Below, one piece after another: positions 1-7,832 of a DNA stretch of 53,888 bases. Within the stretch, counting starts at the first letter, position 1; each line of letters opens with the position of its first letter. Location: NCBI GenBank assembly GCA_903881315.1, contig CAIRSR010000028.1:1-53888 (forward strand). The letters run 5' to 3'. The DNA comes from an uncultured Thiotrichales bacterium. GTDB taxonomy: Bacteria > Pseudomonadota > Gammaproteobacteria > CAIRSR01. The notes below the pieces were generated by a model. That model was given only the letters and a program-made list of their open reading frames with translations, was not told the DNA's origin and ran no database searches. The position numbers and the translations under genes are program-made.

Positions 1-589
1 ATTTGCAACTGGGACAGGTGCGTCTGCTCAACATAGATTTACCTCACAAAAATTACCAAGAATATCTGATATTCATGTATTTAGAGAATAGTATAGCATA
101 TTCATGCGGTTGAAGCAGGAATCAAACTAGACCAGTACCCGCTCTAACTCAGCTCATTCTTGCCGCAGGCTAATCGCCGTCACTGCCAGGCAATAATTTT
201 CAGGCACCAGGACGCCATAACGGGAACTTGTAGAACGGATCTCGTACTAATCTTCACAAGCCCTTCGCCAACGGAGTAGTGGGCACCTTCTATTGGTGCC
301 AGGGGTGGTGTGTGATTTCTGTATCTGATGAGGAAGAGTATTTCAATAAGGAAATCCTTGAGCACGTCTTAGGCTGGATCATCACCCGCCATCCTGTGCG
401 GCTTTGTTGTTGCAAACCAAGCAGTAGACCCTTATGCCAAAGCTGTTGTGAGTACTGAGAAGATCAAAGATCTCTATAAGAGATGTACTGAGTCTCGGGC
501 TGATTGGTTTGCTGTTCATCGCGTAACTGAAGTGTTAGGTAGGTTCTTTGTGCGAGTTTCCACGGGTCTCAACATTGCGCGGAGTCAGT
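1..589. other. AT-richer leader region without a confident gene
   Basis: No recognisable family, RNA gene or repeat was seen here. The base composition is visibly AT-richer than the rest of the window. On the plus strand an open frame without an ATG runs from a stop at 370-372 to a TGA at 595-597, and overlaps the start of the ATP-synthase-c-like gene at 590. It contains only CTG or GTG as possible starts and its predicted peptide resembles nothing I recognise. It could be a short upstream gene, the remnant of one, or chance. Confidence 0.4.
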
Positions 590-940
590 ATGAATGAAAT
601 AACACCTGAAATGTTTGTTTCCATCTATGCCTACACTGTAGTAGGGGTTAGTGTCATCCTAGCCGGAGCTGGCATAGGTTTTGCCGTTGGTTCTGGTTTT
701 CTTTATGCCAGCTCGATTGGCTGCATAACACGCGCCCCTGAAAGAAAGACCGTAGTGATGGGAGATACACTGATCTTCACCGGTCTTATGGGTAACTTTC
801 CCTTTATCGTTCTAGCGTTTTCGATGTGGTTCCTGTTCTCCAATCCCTTCATCGGCGCGTTTCAGACAGCGGTCACGAGCGCAGCAGAGAGTTGTGTACC
901 AACAGACCAAAACAGCGCCGACGCAACCCCCTGCAAATAA
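590..940 (+). CDS. ATP synthase subunit c-like protein lacking the ion-binding carboxylate
   Basis: A 116-residue hydrophobic hairpin protein. Two membrane helices (about 13-45 and 55-86) flank a polar loop with Arg48-Ala-Pro, which matches the conserved Arg-Gln-Pro loop of F-type ATPase subunit c. The glycine-rich first helix and the Ser-Asn-Pro-Phe end of helix 2 also fit. Aligning Arg48 with E. coli Arg41 and Pro71 with Pro64 needs no gap and puts Gly68 (codon GGT at 791) where the proton-carrying Asp61 belongs. Position 24 equivalent is Phe, so the carboxylate has not moved to helix 1 as in the known A24D/D61G suppressor. A polar tail of about 30 residues follows helix 2. The ATG at 590 is chosen because GGAG lies 5 bases upstream; a longer frame opens at 548. 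No other ATP synthase gene is nearby. A working rotor subunit seems unlikely; a relic or repurposed proteolipid is inferred. Confidence 0.6.
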   Translation: MNEITPEMFVSIYAYTVVGVSVILAGAGIGFAVGSGFLYASSIGCITRAPERKTVVMGDTLIFTGLMGNFPFIVLAFSMWFLFSNPFIGAFQTAVTSAAESCVPTDQNSADATPCK

Positions 941-1296
941 CAACGAATAGCGAACCGTATTGCGCAGAAGCAACCTACCCGGATGAACCGCCAAAAGCTT
1001 CCCCGCATCATCGGCAAGGGCTTTCTGCAGGAAACCAGGCGAACACCGTGCCTTTGCGATTGCGTTGCAGCTACGCAGGGTCAGCCCTGGTCGCCACAAC
1101 ACTTGATGCGTAGTGGGGGGCAAATGCCTATGAGGCCGGGGTGCGCACGGTGTCCTGGCCTCCTAGGTGGACACATGGCGTTCTGGTGGGTTAGGGTATC
1201 CGTCACCGTTCTCGAGTAGTCATTTCGCCATTGTGAGCACACGCTCGCCGCACGCGAACCTATGCACCTTCCGTAAACAGATGCCTCGCGCCGCTT
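941..1296. other. Intergenic region with only overlapping shadow frames
   Basis: Several frames are open on both strands, but none shows a recognisable family, ribosome binding site or transmembrane pattern. I see no RNA gene, repeat or clear terminator. Confidence 0.4.
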
Positions 1297-1827
1297 GTGA
1301 AGCCCAACACCACAACAGACACCACCATCATCCGTATTGGCATCAGCGCCTGTCTTCTGGGGGAGAGGGTGCGCTACGATGGCAACCATCGGCTCGACGC
1401 CGCTCTGCTGGCCGCCTTCCCCGCGATTTTTGCACCTATCCCAATCTGCCCGGAGGTCGCAATCGGCATGGGGGTTCCACGCGAACCGATCCATCTTGTG
1501 GGCGACCCACGCTCACCACGGGCCATCGGCACTCTGAGCCCACACCTCGACGTAACCGATGCCCTCATCGAGTTCGGGCGTCGCATGGCAGAAGAGTTGC
1601 GGGATATCAGCGGCTATATCTTTAAAGCGCGCTCTCCCAGTTGTGGGGTGGAACGGGTGCCCATCCACCCCGCCACCCCAAGCGGCAGCGGGATCTATGT
1701 GCAGACACTCACCGCGCTGTTACCACGCCTGCCCATCGCAGACGATGAGCAGCTAAGAGACGGTGATTTTAGGAATCGTTTCTTTCAGCGGGTGGTTTCC
1801 TTTCACAACCAACAAAAAGACAGGTAG
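1297..1827 (+). CDS. DUF523 family protein
   Basis: A 176-residue protein of the DUF523 (YbbK-like) family. The diagnostic N-terminal Ile-Ser-Ala-Cys-Leu-Leu-Gly segment followed by Val-Arg-Tyr-Asp-Gly is present near residues 15-30, as are the Cys-Pro-Glu-Val segment and the Ser-Pro-Ser-Cys-Gly segment near 115. The three conserved cysteines suggest metal or Fe-S binding, but the biochemical role of the family is not settled. It is the stand-alone form, without the C-terminal DUF1722 domain fused in some relatives. The start is a GTG with no strong ribosome binding site. It ends about 55 bases before pilU and may be cotranscribed with it. Confidence 0.8.
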   Translation: MKPNTTTDTTIIRIGISACLLGERVRYDGNHRLDAALLAAFPAIFAPIPICPEVAIGMGVPREPIHLVGDPRSPRAIGTLSPHLDVTDALIEFGRRMAEELRDISGYIFKARSPSCGVERVPIHPATPSGSGIYVQTLTALLPRLPIADDEQLRDGDFRNRFFQRVVSFHNQQKDR

Positions 1828-1882
1828 CATAGCCACAGCTACGCTCGTATTGACCATCTTTCTTGATAAGGGGGGACAACCG

Positions 1883-3019
1883 ATGGAATTAGATGACTAC
1901 CTGCGGATCATGGTATCGCGCAATGCCTCTGATCTGTACCTGACTACCGGAGCCCCCCCCAGCATCAAGGTGGACGGAGCAATGACCCCAGTAGAGCCCG
2001 TGCTCCTGCCACCAGACAAAGTACGGAGCATTGCCTACCCACTCATGCGCCCAGACCAGATCGAGACCTTCGAGCGCCGCCCGGAGATGAATCTCGCCTA
2101 CTCCCTAGCGGGAACGGGGCGCTTCCGCGTCAACATCTTCAAACAACGCAATCAGGTAGCGATGGTGATCCGGCACATCCGCACCGTCATCCCCTCCATG
2201 GAGACGCTAGGGCTGCCCCCCATCCTGGGCAAGATCGTCATGATCAAGCGTGGTCTGGTGCTGGTCGTCGGTGCGACCGGCTCGGGCAAGTCAAGCTCGC
2301 TCGCCTCGCTCATCGACTACCGTAATGCGAACAGCGCCGGCCACATCATCACGATTGAGGATCCGGTCGAGTTCATCCACCCCAACCGCCGCTCGATTGT
2401 CAACCAACGCGAAGTGGGAGTCGATACCGAATCCTACGCCGATGCGCTGAAGAACACCTTGCGTCAAGCGCCCGACGTCATCCTGATCGGAGAGATCCGT
2501 GAGCGGGAAACGATGGAACACGCCATCGCCTTCGCCGAGACCGGCCACTTGTGCATCAGTACCCTACACGCCAATAACTCTAATCAGGCACTCGATCGCA
2601 TCATCAATTTCTTCCCCGAAGAAAAACGCTCGCAGCTCCTGATGGACTTATCCCTTAATCTACGCGGGATTATCTCGCAGCGCCTGATCCCAGGCATTCG
2701 TGGCGGGCGGGTCGCATCCTTTGAGATCCTCATGGGCAGCCCACTGATTGCTGATCTGATTAAACGCGGCGAATTCGACGGGATTAAGTCGGTGATGGAG
2801 CGATCCGAACCACAAGGGATGCGCACCTTCGACAGCGACCTCTACCGACTCTATAAGGAAGGACTGATTACCCAAGAAGAAGCGCTACGCAATGCCGACT
2901 CCCAGAACAACCTGCGGCTACGCATTAGCCTAAGCGACGGCAAACAACCAACCGCATCCCAGGGATTACGCCTCGCTGGTGACGAATCTGAATCGGGTAG
3001 TAGCTGGAATCCACGCTGA
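1883..3019 (+). CDS. pilU: Type IV pilus twitching motility ATPase PilU
   Basis: A hexameric cytoplasmic ATPase of the PilT/PilU retraction family, 378 residues, which helps PilT depolymerise type IV pili. It has an N-terminal PAS-like domain (1-100), a Walker A loop Gly-Ala-Thr-Gly-Ser-Gly-Lys-Ser near 130, the Asp box with Thr-Ile-Glu-Asp-Pro near 160, Walker B around Leu-Ile-Gly-Glu-Ile-Arg near 205, and the His box with Thr-Leu-His-Ala-Asn near 230. PilU rather than PilT is favoured by the N-terminus, the Arg-Gly-Leu-Val-Leu segment before Walker A and the polar C-terminal extension. The ATG at 1883 follows a purine-rich GGGGGGAC site, so the longer frame opening at 1763 is not used. No pilT lies in the window, although the two are often adjacent. 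Confidence 0.88.
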   Translation: MELDDYLRIMVSRNASDLYLTTGAPPSIKVDGAMTPVEPVLLPPDKVRSIAYPLMRPDQIETFERRPEMNLAYSLAGTGRFRVNIFKQRNQVAMVIRHIRTVIPSMETLGLPPILGKIVMIKRGLVLVVGATGSGKSSSLASLIDYRNANSAGHIITIEDPVEFIHPNRRSIVNQREVGVDTESYADALKNTLRQAPDVILIGEIRERETMEHAIAFAETGHLCISTLHANNSNQALDRIINFFPEEKRSQLLMDLSLNLRGIISQRLIPGIRGGRVASFEILMGSPLIADLIKRGEFDGIKSVMERSEPQGMRTFDSDLYRLYKEGLITQEEALRNADSQNNLRLRISLSDGKQPTASQGLRLAGDESESGSSWNPR

Positions 3020-3049
3020 GTGACGGCCTTAGGTCATCCGGCGTTGGCT

Positions 3050-3829
3050 TCACGCATATACGCTGAGGGCCGACGCCGCCAACGAGCTATTGTGACCACC
3101 GCCCGCTACCACCGCCAAGACCGCTTGGAGACGCCGCCCCGCCGGAGATACCTGCTGGGACTGTTCTCCTGATGCCTTATCTGCCGTTTGGGTAGTCGCG
3201 GAAGACGCCTGCGGCTCTTGCGGAGCTTGCCCTCCCGCTGCTTTCTGCGTAGCGCTTACCGCCGGAGCGGCTTGTTGGGCGGCAAGTTCGCTTTGCGCCT
3301 TCACCGCCATTTGGGATGCTGCAGCCGCGACCGATCGATCTTGGCTTGAGGGATCGGCGGGAGCCAGGGCAGCAGCTCGGACAACCGCAGCCTTGGCGAT
3401 GGTCGCCTGCGGATTTCCCGCAACTGGGCTCACGTCGATATTGACCGAACCACCAACGGCGTACAGGTTGCCATCCGGGCCACGCTGATAGCTGAAACTA
3501 GGGCCTCCCTTCGCAAGCCCGCCCGCTGCTGCAAGATGGGCTGCTTCGTGCGTTCGCACATTTTGATCCCTCGCCTTCAACTGCCGAATCACCTCGGCAT
3601 TCTTCTCGTCATTGCTAGTCCCTGATGTGCTCGCTCCCTGAGATCCACTGCCACTACACGAGGCACACGAAGCACACGCACACCCAGGCGGGTGGACTAC
3701 TGCTCCTACCGCTGGCGTCCCCGCATCCTGGGGTAGAGCCCCGCCCCCACCGCCACGCGCCGCACCAACCCCACCCATTGCGTAGGTTGATGCAGCGCTT
3801 GAGAATGTGGCGAAGCCGACCCCATTCAT
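3050..3829 (-). CDS. SprA-related putative metalloprotease with HEAAH motif
   Basis: A 259-residue protein whose central part (about 75-185) matches the SprA-related family. His94-Glu95-Ala-Ala-His98 is a zinc-metallopeptidase HExxH motif, followed by glycine-rich segments with Tyr-Ala-Val-Gly-Gly and Pro-Val-Ala-Gly-Asn-Pro, as in other members. The N-terminus has low complexity (Gly/Ala-rich, with a Cys cluster near 50-58) and no clear signal peptide; the C-terminus is Ala/Gln-rich. Substrates for this family are unknown. It lies downstream of mucD on the same strand, about 45 bases from its stop, so cotranscription with the envelope-stress operon is possible but not shown. Confidence is high for the family and low for proteolytic activity. 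Confidence 0.7.
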   Translation of the reverse strand: MNGVGFATFSSAASTYAMGGVGAARGGGGGALPQDAGTPAVGAVVHPPGCACASCASCSGSGSQGASTSGTSNDEKNAEVIRQLKARDQNVRTHEAAHLAAAGGLAKGGPSFSYQRGPDGNLYAVGGSVNIDVSPVAGNPQATIAKAAVVRAAALAPADPSSQDRSVAAAASQMAVKAQSELAAQQAAPAVSATQKAAGGQAPQEPQASSATTQTADKASGEQSQQVSPAGRRLQAVLAVVAGGGHNSSLAASALSVYA

Positions 3830-3873
3830 GTGGGCATACCAAAGTTAGAAAAACACGCCACTGTATCGGCTGC

Positions 3874-5292
3874 TTACTCCGGAACCTTTAGGGCCAAAAA
3901 GAGCGCCCCGCCGGAACGCTGGATCAGGAGCGGCACGACCTTACCCGCCGGTAGGTCTTTTACTAGGCTGCGAAAATTGGCAGCACTCGCGACCGGCAAA
4001 CGATTGAGCGAGAGAATGACGTCACCCTGGTGCAGCCCAGCGCGTCGACCAGGCCCTTCACCAACCTCCTTGACAAGCACCCCACCCTCTCCCTTGAGGC
4101 TTAGGTTCGAACGCTGATCGTCAGTGAGATCCGCAACCGTAAAACCCAGCTTGTTATCCTTAGTGGTTCCGGCGCTGCTGGCACTGGGCTTGTCTTCATC
4201 GTTCGGTAGTTCGCCAACCTTCAGTGATATCGTGCGCTGCTTACCACCCCGCAACACCTTGATTTCAGCCGCGCTACCCACAGCCATGCGACCCACCAGC
4301 GGCGGCAATTCGGTAGAGGTGGCAATATGTTGCCCATTAAAGTCGGTAATCACATCACCCACCTCAATGCCAGCCGCACCGGCTGGGCCGTTTGGTAACA
4401 CCTTGGCAACCAATGCGCCTTCAGGGCGCTCCATGCCAAACGACTCGGCCAATTCGTGGGTTACGTCTTGGATCAAGACCCCAAGCCAACCCCGCGAGAC
4501 ATAACCCTTCGCCTTGATCTGATTCACGACATCCATGGCTACATCAATCGGGATAGCAAAAGACAACCCCATAAACCCACCAGTACGACTGTATATCTGA
4601 GAATTGATCCCAACTACATCACCCGCCAGGTCAAAGAGTGGCCCTCCGGAGTTGCCCGGATTGATAGCGACATCGGTCTGGATGAAAGGGACGTAATTCT
4701 CGCTGGGCAGGCTGCGCCCCAACGCGCTCACAATACCCGCCGTCGCAGAGTGATCGAAACCAAACGGGGAACCAATGGCGAGCACCCACTCCCCCACCTT
4801 CAGCTTAGCCGGGTCGCCCATATGCACCACCGGCAGATCCTTGGCCGCGATCTTGATGAGCGCAATATCGCTACGCGGATCGCTACCAACCAGTTTGGCG
4901 TTTAGTTCACGGCGGTCACTGAGACGAACGATGATCTCGTCTGCATCCTTAATAACGTGGTGATTCGTGAGGAGATACCCATCAGAAGAGATGATAAACC
5001 CCGACCCCAGGGACTGCGCCTCGGCATCCCCATCCCCATCCCCGTCACGATCGCCAAAAAAGCGCCGGAAGAGATCCCCAAGTTCATCGGGAAGTTCGGG
5101 TGCATCCTTGCCCTGGGGTAGACGCATCTGGTGCTTCTTGACCTTTTGGGTGGTGCTGATGTTGACCACTGTCGGACTCGCGTTTTCCACGAGATGCGTA
5201 AAATCGGGAAGATCACCGGCTCGGGCAGGCGCAGAACCCAACAGGAGCGCCGCAAACACTGTACTACACAAAAGATGGGTAACACGTCTCAT
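3874..5292 (-). CDS. mucD: Periplasmic Do-like serine protease MucD/DegP
   Basis: A 472-residue envelope quality-control protease/chaperone of the HtrA family. It has a signal peptide (cleavage near Ala-Arg-Ala, residue 25), a trypsin-like domain with catalytic His112, Asp142 and Ser215 in Gly-Asn-Ser-Gly-Gly-Pro, and two PDZ domains (about 265-360 and 380-470). A short Asp/Gly repeat lies in the LA loop near 81-90. It is the last gene of rpoE-rseA-rseB-mucD, the same order as algU-mucA-mucB-mucD in Pseudomonas but without mucC. In that system MucD removes misfolded proteins and dampens sigma-E activation. The start is fixed by the signal peptide. Confidence 0.92.
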   Translation of the reverse strand: MRRVTHLLCSTVFAALLLGSAPARAGDLPDFTHLVENASPTVVNISTTQKVKKHQMRLPQGKDAPELPDELGDLFRRFFGDRDGDGDGDAEAQSLGSGFIISSDGYLLTNHHVIKDADEIIVRLSDRRELNAKLVGSDPRSDIALIKIAAKDLPVVHMGDPAKLKVGEWVLAIGSPFGFDHSATAGIVSALGRSLPSENYVPFIQTDVAINPGNSGGPLFDLAGDVVGINSQIYSRTGGFMGLSFAIPIDVAMDVVNQIKAKGYVSRGWLGVLIQDVTHELAESFGMERPEGALVAKVLPNGPAGAAGIEVGDVITDFNGQHIATSTELPPLVGRMAVGSAAEIKVLRGGKQRTISLKVGELPNDEDKPSASSAGTTKDNKLGFTVADLTDDQRSNLSLKGEGGVLVKEVGEGPGRRAGLHQGDVILSLNRLPVASAANFRSLVKDLPAGKVVPLLIQRSGGALFLALKVPE

Positions 5293-5370
5293 GGGGTCTC
5301 CATACTATATTTGGTAAATCAAAGCCCGGTATGCGGTTTTCGCAATACCACGACCACGAACAATGTCTTT

Positions 5371-6348
5371 TCAGTCACGACTCAACAGCGATGTGCCAAT
5401 CATTTCAATGGTGGCCTTCGGCACCACACCCAGAACCGTCACCTGCCAATCTCGATAGTGCGTAGCATAGACATACAGCGCCCCTCGTTTTGAGAGTCCG
5501 CGCATTGTCTCACGGTTTGCAACCGCATGTTCGATAAACACCGAAACCGTAGCCAATCCATCGCTGTAGACAATCCGTCGCACGGGTGCCTGACCAAGCC
5601 CCAAGGACTGTTGATCGTGGCCCTCTAGGCGAAACCCGGGTGGGGTGTGCTCGACAACCCAATGCGCTGCCTCGTCGTCCACTCGCTTTGCGGTAGTCGC
5701 AGAGGGTAGCGGAGGAGTAGCTAGAACCCCATTGGCGGCGACGGGTTCGGTAGGCATGGTATCAGACAGATTGACCCGAATGAACATGACGCGCTCTAGG
5801 ATCTTGCCCTGCTGCCCAATCAACTCCGATTTCAGCAGTAAGCCAGTCGCAGTATCCACCCAGAAGCGATGGCCATAGCGAAACGCATCACGCGGGCTGG
5901 CTTCGAGAAACCGCACGTTGCGGCCAGCAATCCGATCATCCTGACCCAATGTAAGCGTATAGAAAGTGGCTAGATCATTGTGGGGTAAGGACAAATTCTC
6001 GGGGAACGCATCTTCAGTCGGCAAGTGGTAGCTGTTCGCCACATGGGACTGGCCCCTCGGCAAGGTGCAAGTCACTCGGTCTTGACTGCGCACCACCTCT
6101 CTCACCGAGCCATCCAGGGTAAAAAGCCGCTCACGGTCAATATTTTTTCCGGCCTGGCGTACGATATGCAGCGTAGTAAGCGCCTCGTCCTGGAAGTAGA
6201 GAAAATCCCCCTCATAACTCACCGTACGGCGCGCCTGAAACATCTTCGCCAGCACCTGACTGGGATCTTCGGCTGCTTGGACAACAGGCGCTATCAACAG
6301 GACGAGAAGACTCGCAAACAGAAAACACCGTGTGCTATACCCGATCAT
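5371..6348 (-). CDS. rseB: Sigma-E regulatory protein RseB/MucB
   Basis: A periplasmic 325-residue protein that binds the anti-sigma factor RseA and shields it from DegS cleavage until mislocalised lipid or porin signals release it. A signal peptide (residues 1-25, ending in Val-Gln-Ala) precedes the LolA-like N-terminal domain, with the family-typical Val-Ser-Tyr-Glu-Gly-Asp-Phe near 43-49. The smaller C-terminal domain (about 215-320) has the Gly-Phe-Arg-Leu start seen in MucB proteins. The start lies 3 bases after the rseA stop, which suggests translational coupling. It is cotranscribed with rpoE and rseA. Confidence 0.92.
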   Translation of the reverse strand: MIGYSTRCFLFASLLVLLIAPVVQAAEDPSQVLAKMFQARRTVSYEGDFLYFQDEALTTLHIVRQAGKNIDRERLFTLDGSVREVVRSQDRVTCTLPRGQSHVANSYHLPTEDAFPENLSLPHNDLATFYTLTLGQDDRIAGRNVRFLEASPRDAFRYGHRFWVDTATGLLLKSELIGQQGKILERVMFIRVNLSDTMPTEPVAANGVLATPPLPSATTAKRVDDEAAHWVVEHTPPGFRLEGHDQQSLGLGQAPVRRIVYSDGLATVSVFIEHAVANRETMRGLSKRGALYVYATHYRDWQVTVLGVVPKATIEMIGTSLLSRD

Positions 6349-6351
6349 TGC

Positions 6352-6942
6352 CTAGTCACCATGACTGACTACATGAATGAAGGGCACGACACCACCCATT
6401 CCGCTCCCCGCTAGGTACTCGCTATGATTGACTAAATAGGGGGTCAATTGCGAAGCCTTGAGGAAATGACGATCGGTGTCGGCTGCCACCGTCGGGAGTT
6501 CGTTATCTTCTCCTGCCGAGATTCGGACAATCGTCACCCCTGACTGAAGGGTGCTGGTTTGCTGCGGCACAACGAGCAGGACTGCGAACAGCACGAACGA
6601 CGCCGCCAAAGCAGCAACCGACAGAGCACCCTTCCGGTGTCGTCGGAACCTTCCCATGCGCTGAACGGGGCGAGTGGACACGAGAGTCTCGGATCGAGCC
6701 GCGAGGGCAACGGCAACCCGCTCTGGTAGAGAGGATGCGCAAAAAGGCGGCGTGGTGCGACGCAGCACATCCCTCACCAGATGGTAGCGCGACCAACTCT
6801 CTTGTAGTGCAGCATCCTCGGTCATCGCGCCCAGAATACGCTCGATCTGAACAGCCCCGACCTCGTTGTCCATGAGCGCCGAGATCTCTTCTCGCACCAA
6901 GACATCTTCATCCGCGCATTGGCCGTTTTGCGAAGTGCCCAT
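6352..6942 (-). CDS. rseA: Anti-sigma-E factor RseA/MucA
   Basis: An inner-membrane anti-sigma factor that holds RpoE inactive until regulated proteolysis. The 196-residue form shows the cytoplasmic sigma-binding domain (Ile-Ser-Ala-Leu-Met-Asp-Asn-Glu near 20-27 and a Trp-Xaa-Arg-Tyr-His-Leu motif near 50), one transmembrane segment at about 105-125 preceded by a basic stretch, and a periplasmic tail for RseB. The ATG at 6942 is preferred over an in-frame start at 6981 because GGAGAG, embedded in the last rpoE codons, lies 8 bases upstream, and this start follows the rpoE stop by only 4 bases. Confidence 0.9.
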   Translation of the reverse strand: MGTSQNGQCADEDVLVREEISALMDNEVGAVQIERILGAMTEDAALQESWSRYHLVRDVLRRTTPPFCASSLPERVAVALAARSETLVSTRPVQRMGRFRRHRKGALSVAALAASFVLFAVLLVVPQQTSTLQSGVTIVRISAGEDNELPTVAADTDRHFLKASQLTPYLVNHSEYLAGSGMGGVVPFIHVVSHGD

Positions 6943-6946
6943 ACTT

Positions 6947-7543
6947 TTATCTCTCCAGTAATGGCCTAATCTCTTGATCAATAGCCTCCCGCGCCCGGAA
7001 GATCCGCGAGCGAACGGTTCCCACCGGACACCCCATCGCTTGTGCTATCTCTTCGTAGCTGAGCCCCTCTAGCTCGCGCAGGGTAATCGCCTCGCGTAAT
7101 TCATCAGGAAGCTTGGCGATAGCACGAAACACCGTGCCCTCTAACTCATCACGGAGCAGTAGACTCTCGGGGGTTGCTAGATCATGCAGGACAGCAACAT
7201 GCTCTTCCCATGCCTCCTCATCGGCATCAACACTTACTGCGTGAAACCTTCCCTCCCGCGATACCAGATGATTCTTGACGGTATTCACCGCAATCCGGTA
7301 CAACCAGGTATAAAAGGCGCTGTCACCGCGAAAGCTCGGCAACGCCAGATAGGTCTTGATAAAGGTTTCCTGCGCGAGATCAACAACTTCGTTCTTGTCG
7401 CGCAGATACCTAGCGATCAGATGGGTCACCTTATGCTGATATTTGCGCACCAAAACATCAAAGGCCCGCTTATCTCCGCGCTGGGCGCGCACGACCAAGG
7501 CCTGATCTGCGTCCACCGTACCCCTGCCTGTCTCTGCGAGCAT
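6947..7543 (-). CDS. rpoE: RNA polymerase sigma-E factor RpoE/AlgU
   Basis: An extracytoplasmic-function sigma factor of 198 residues for envelope stress. Region 2 includes the Asp-Leu-Ala-Gln-Glu-Thr-Phe segment near 55 and Trp-Leu-Tyr-Arg-Ile-Ala near 85. Region 4 carries the helix-turn-helix with Leu-Ser-Tyr-Glu-Glu-Ile-Ala and Pro-Val-Gly-Thr-Val-Arg-Ser-Arg near 165-183. It is the first gene of rpoE-rseA-rseB-mucD and is divergent from nadB, a pairing conserved in many gammaproteobacteria. A sigma-E-like promoter candidate lies upstream, consistent with the autoregulation known for algU. Confidence 0.96.
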   Translation of the reverse strand: MLAETGRGTVDADQALVVRAQRGDKRAFDVLVRKYQHKVTHLIARYLRDKNEVVDLAQETFIKTYLALPSFRGDSAFYTWLYRIAVNTVKNHLVSREGRFHAVSVDADEEAWEEHVAVLHDLATPESLLLRDELEGTVFRAIAKLPDELREAITLRELEGLSYEEIAQAMGCPVGTVRSRIFRAREAIDQEIRPLLER

Positions 7544-7622
7544 GTGCCTAGCCTCTCGCAGCCACGCAGGCGGGGCGGCTACCTAGCAACGCGCCCACAC
7601 ACTTCTCCACCGCACCCACTAG

Positions 7623-7649
7623 AGTGACCAGTGATTCAACGATTAGTTC
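7623..7649 (-). promoter_or_regulatory. Candidate sigma-E promoter for rpoE
   Basis: On the minus strand GAACTA (7644-7649) matches 5 of 6 positions of the sigma-E/AlgU -35 element GAACTT. After a 16-base spacer comes TCACT (7623-7627), which shares only the TC of the -10 consensus TCTGA. The implied leader is about 70 bases. The spacing and position fit; the -10 match is weak. Confidence 0.35.
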
Positions 7650-7762
7650 ACAAGCGTTAACACTTGGCATGATGTTTCAAGATGGGTTATTTTGCATTGT
7701 CGAAGCAGACTGTCGATTCTACCTGTACTCTGTGTTAAAACGGTACTCTCCAGAACGATAGT

Positions 7763-7768
7763 TATAAT
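7763..7768 (+). promoter_or_regulatory. Candidate -10 element for nadB
   Basis: A perfect TATAAT lies 64 bases before the nadB ATG, in the short intergenic space shared with the divergent rpoE promoter. No good -35 hexamer stands 16-18 bases upstream, so an activator or a weak promoter would be needed. Confidence 0.3.
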
Positions 7769-7832
7769 CAAAAGGTTACTAAGTACTCCACCAAAGACCA
7801 GGGCACCCCCCCTAACCGATAGAATCCCTTTG

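Noticed and set aside
4100-4120. GGTTCGAA-like T-loop sequence suggesting a tRNA
   Set aside because: No acceptor or anticodon stem around it; it lies inside mucD.
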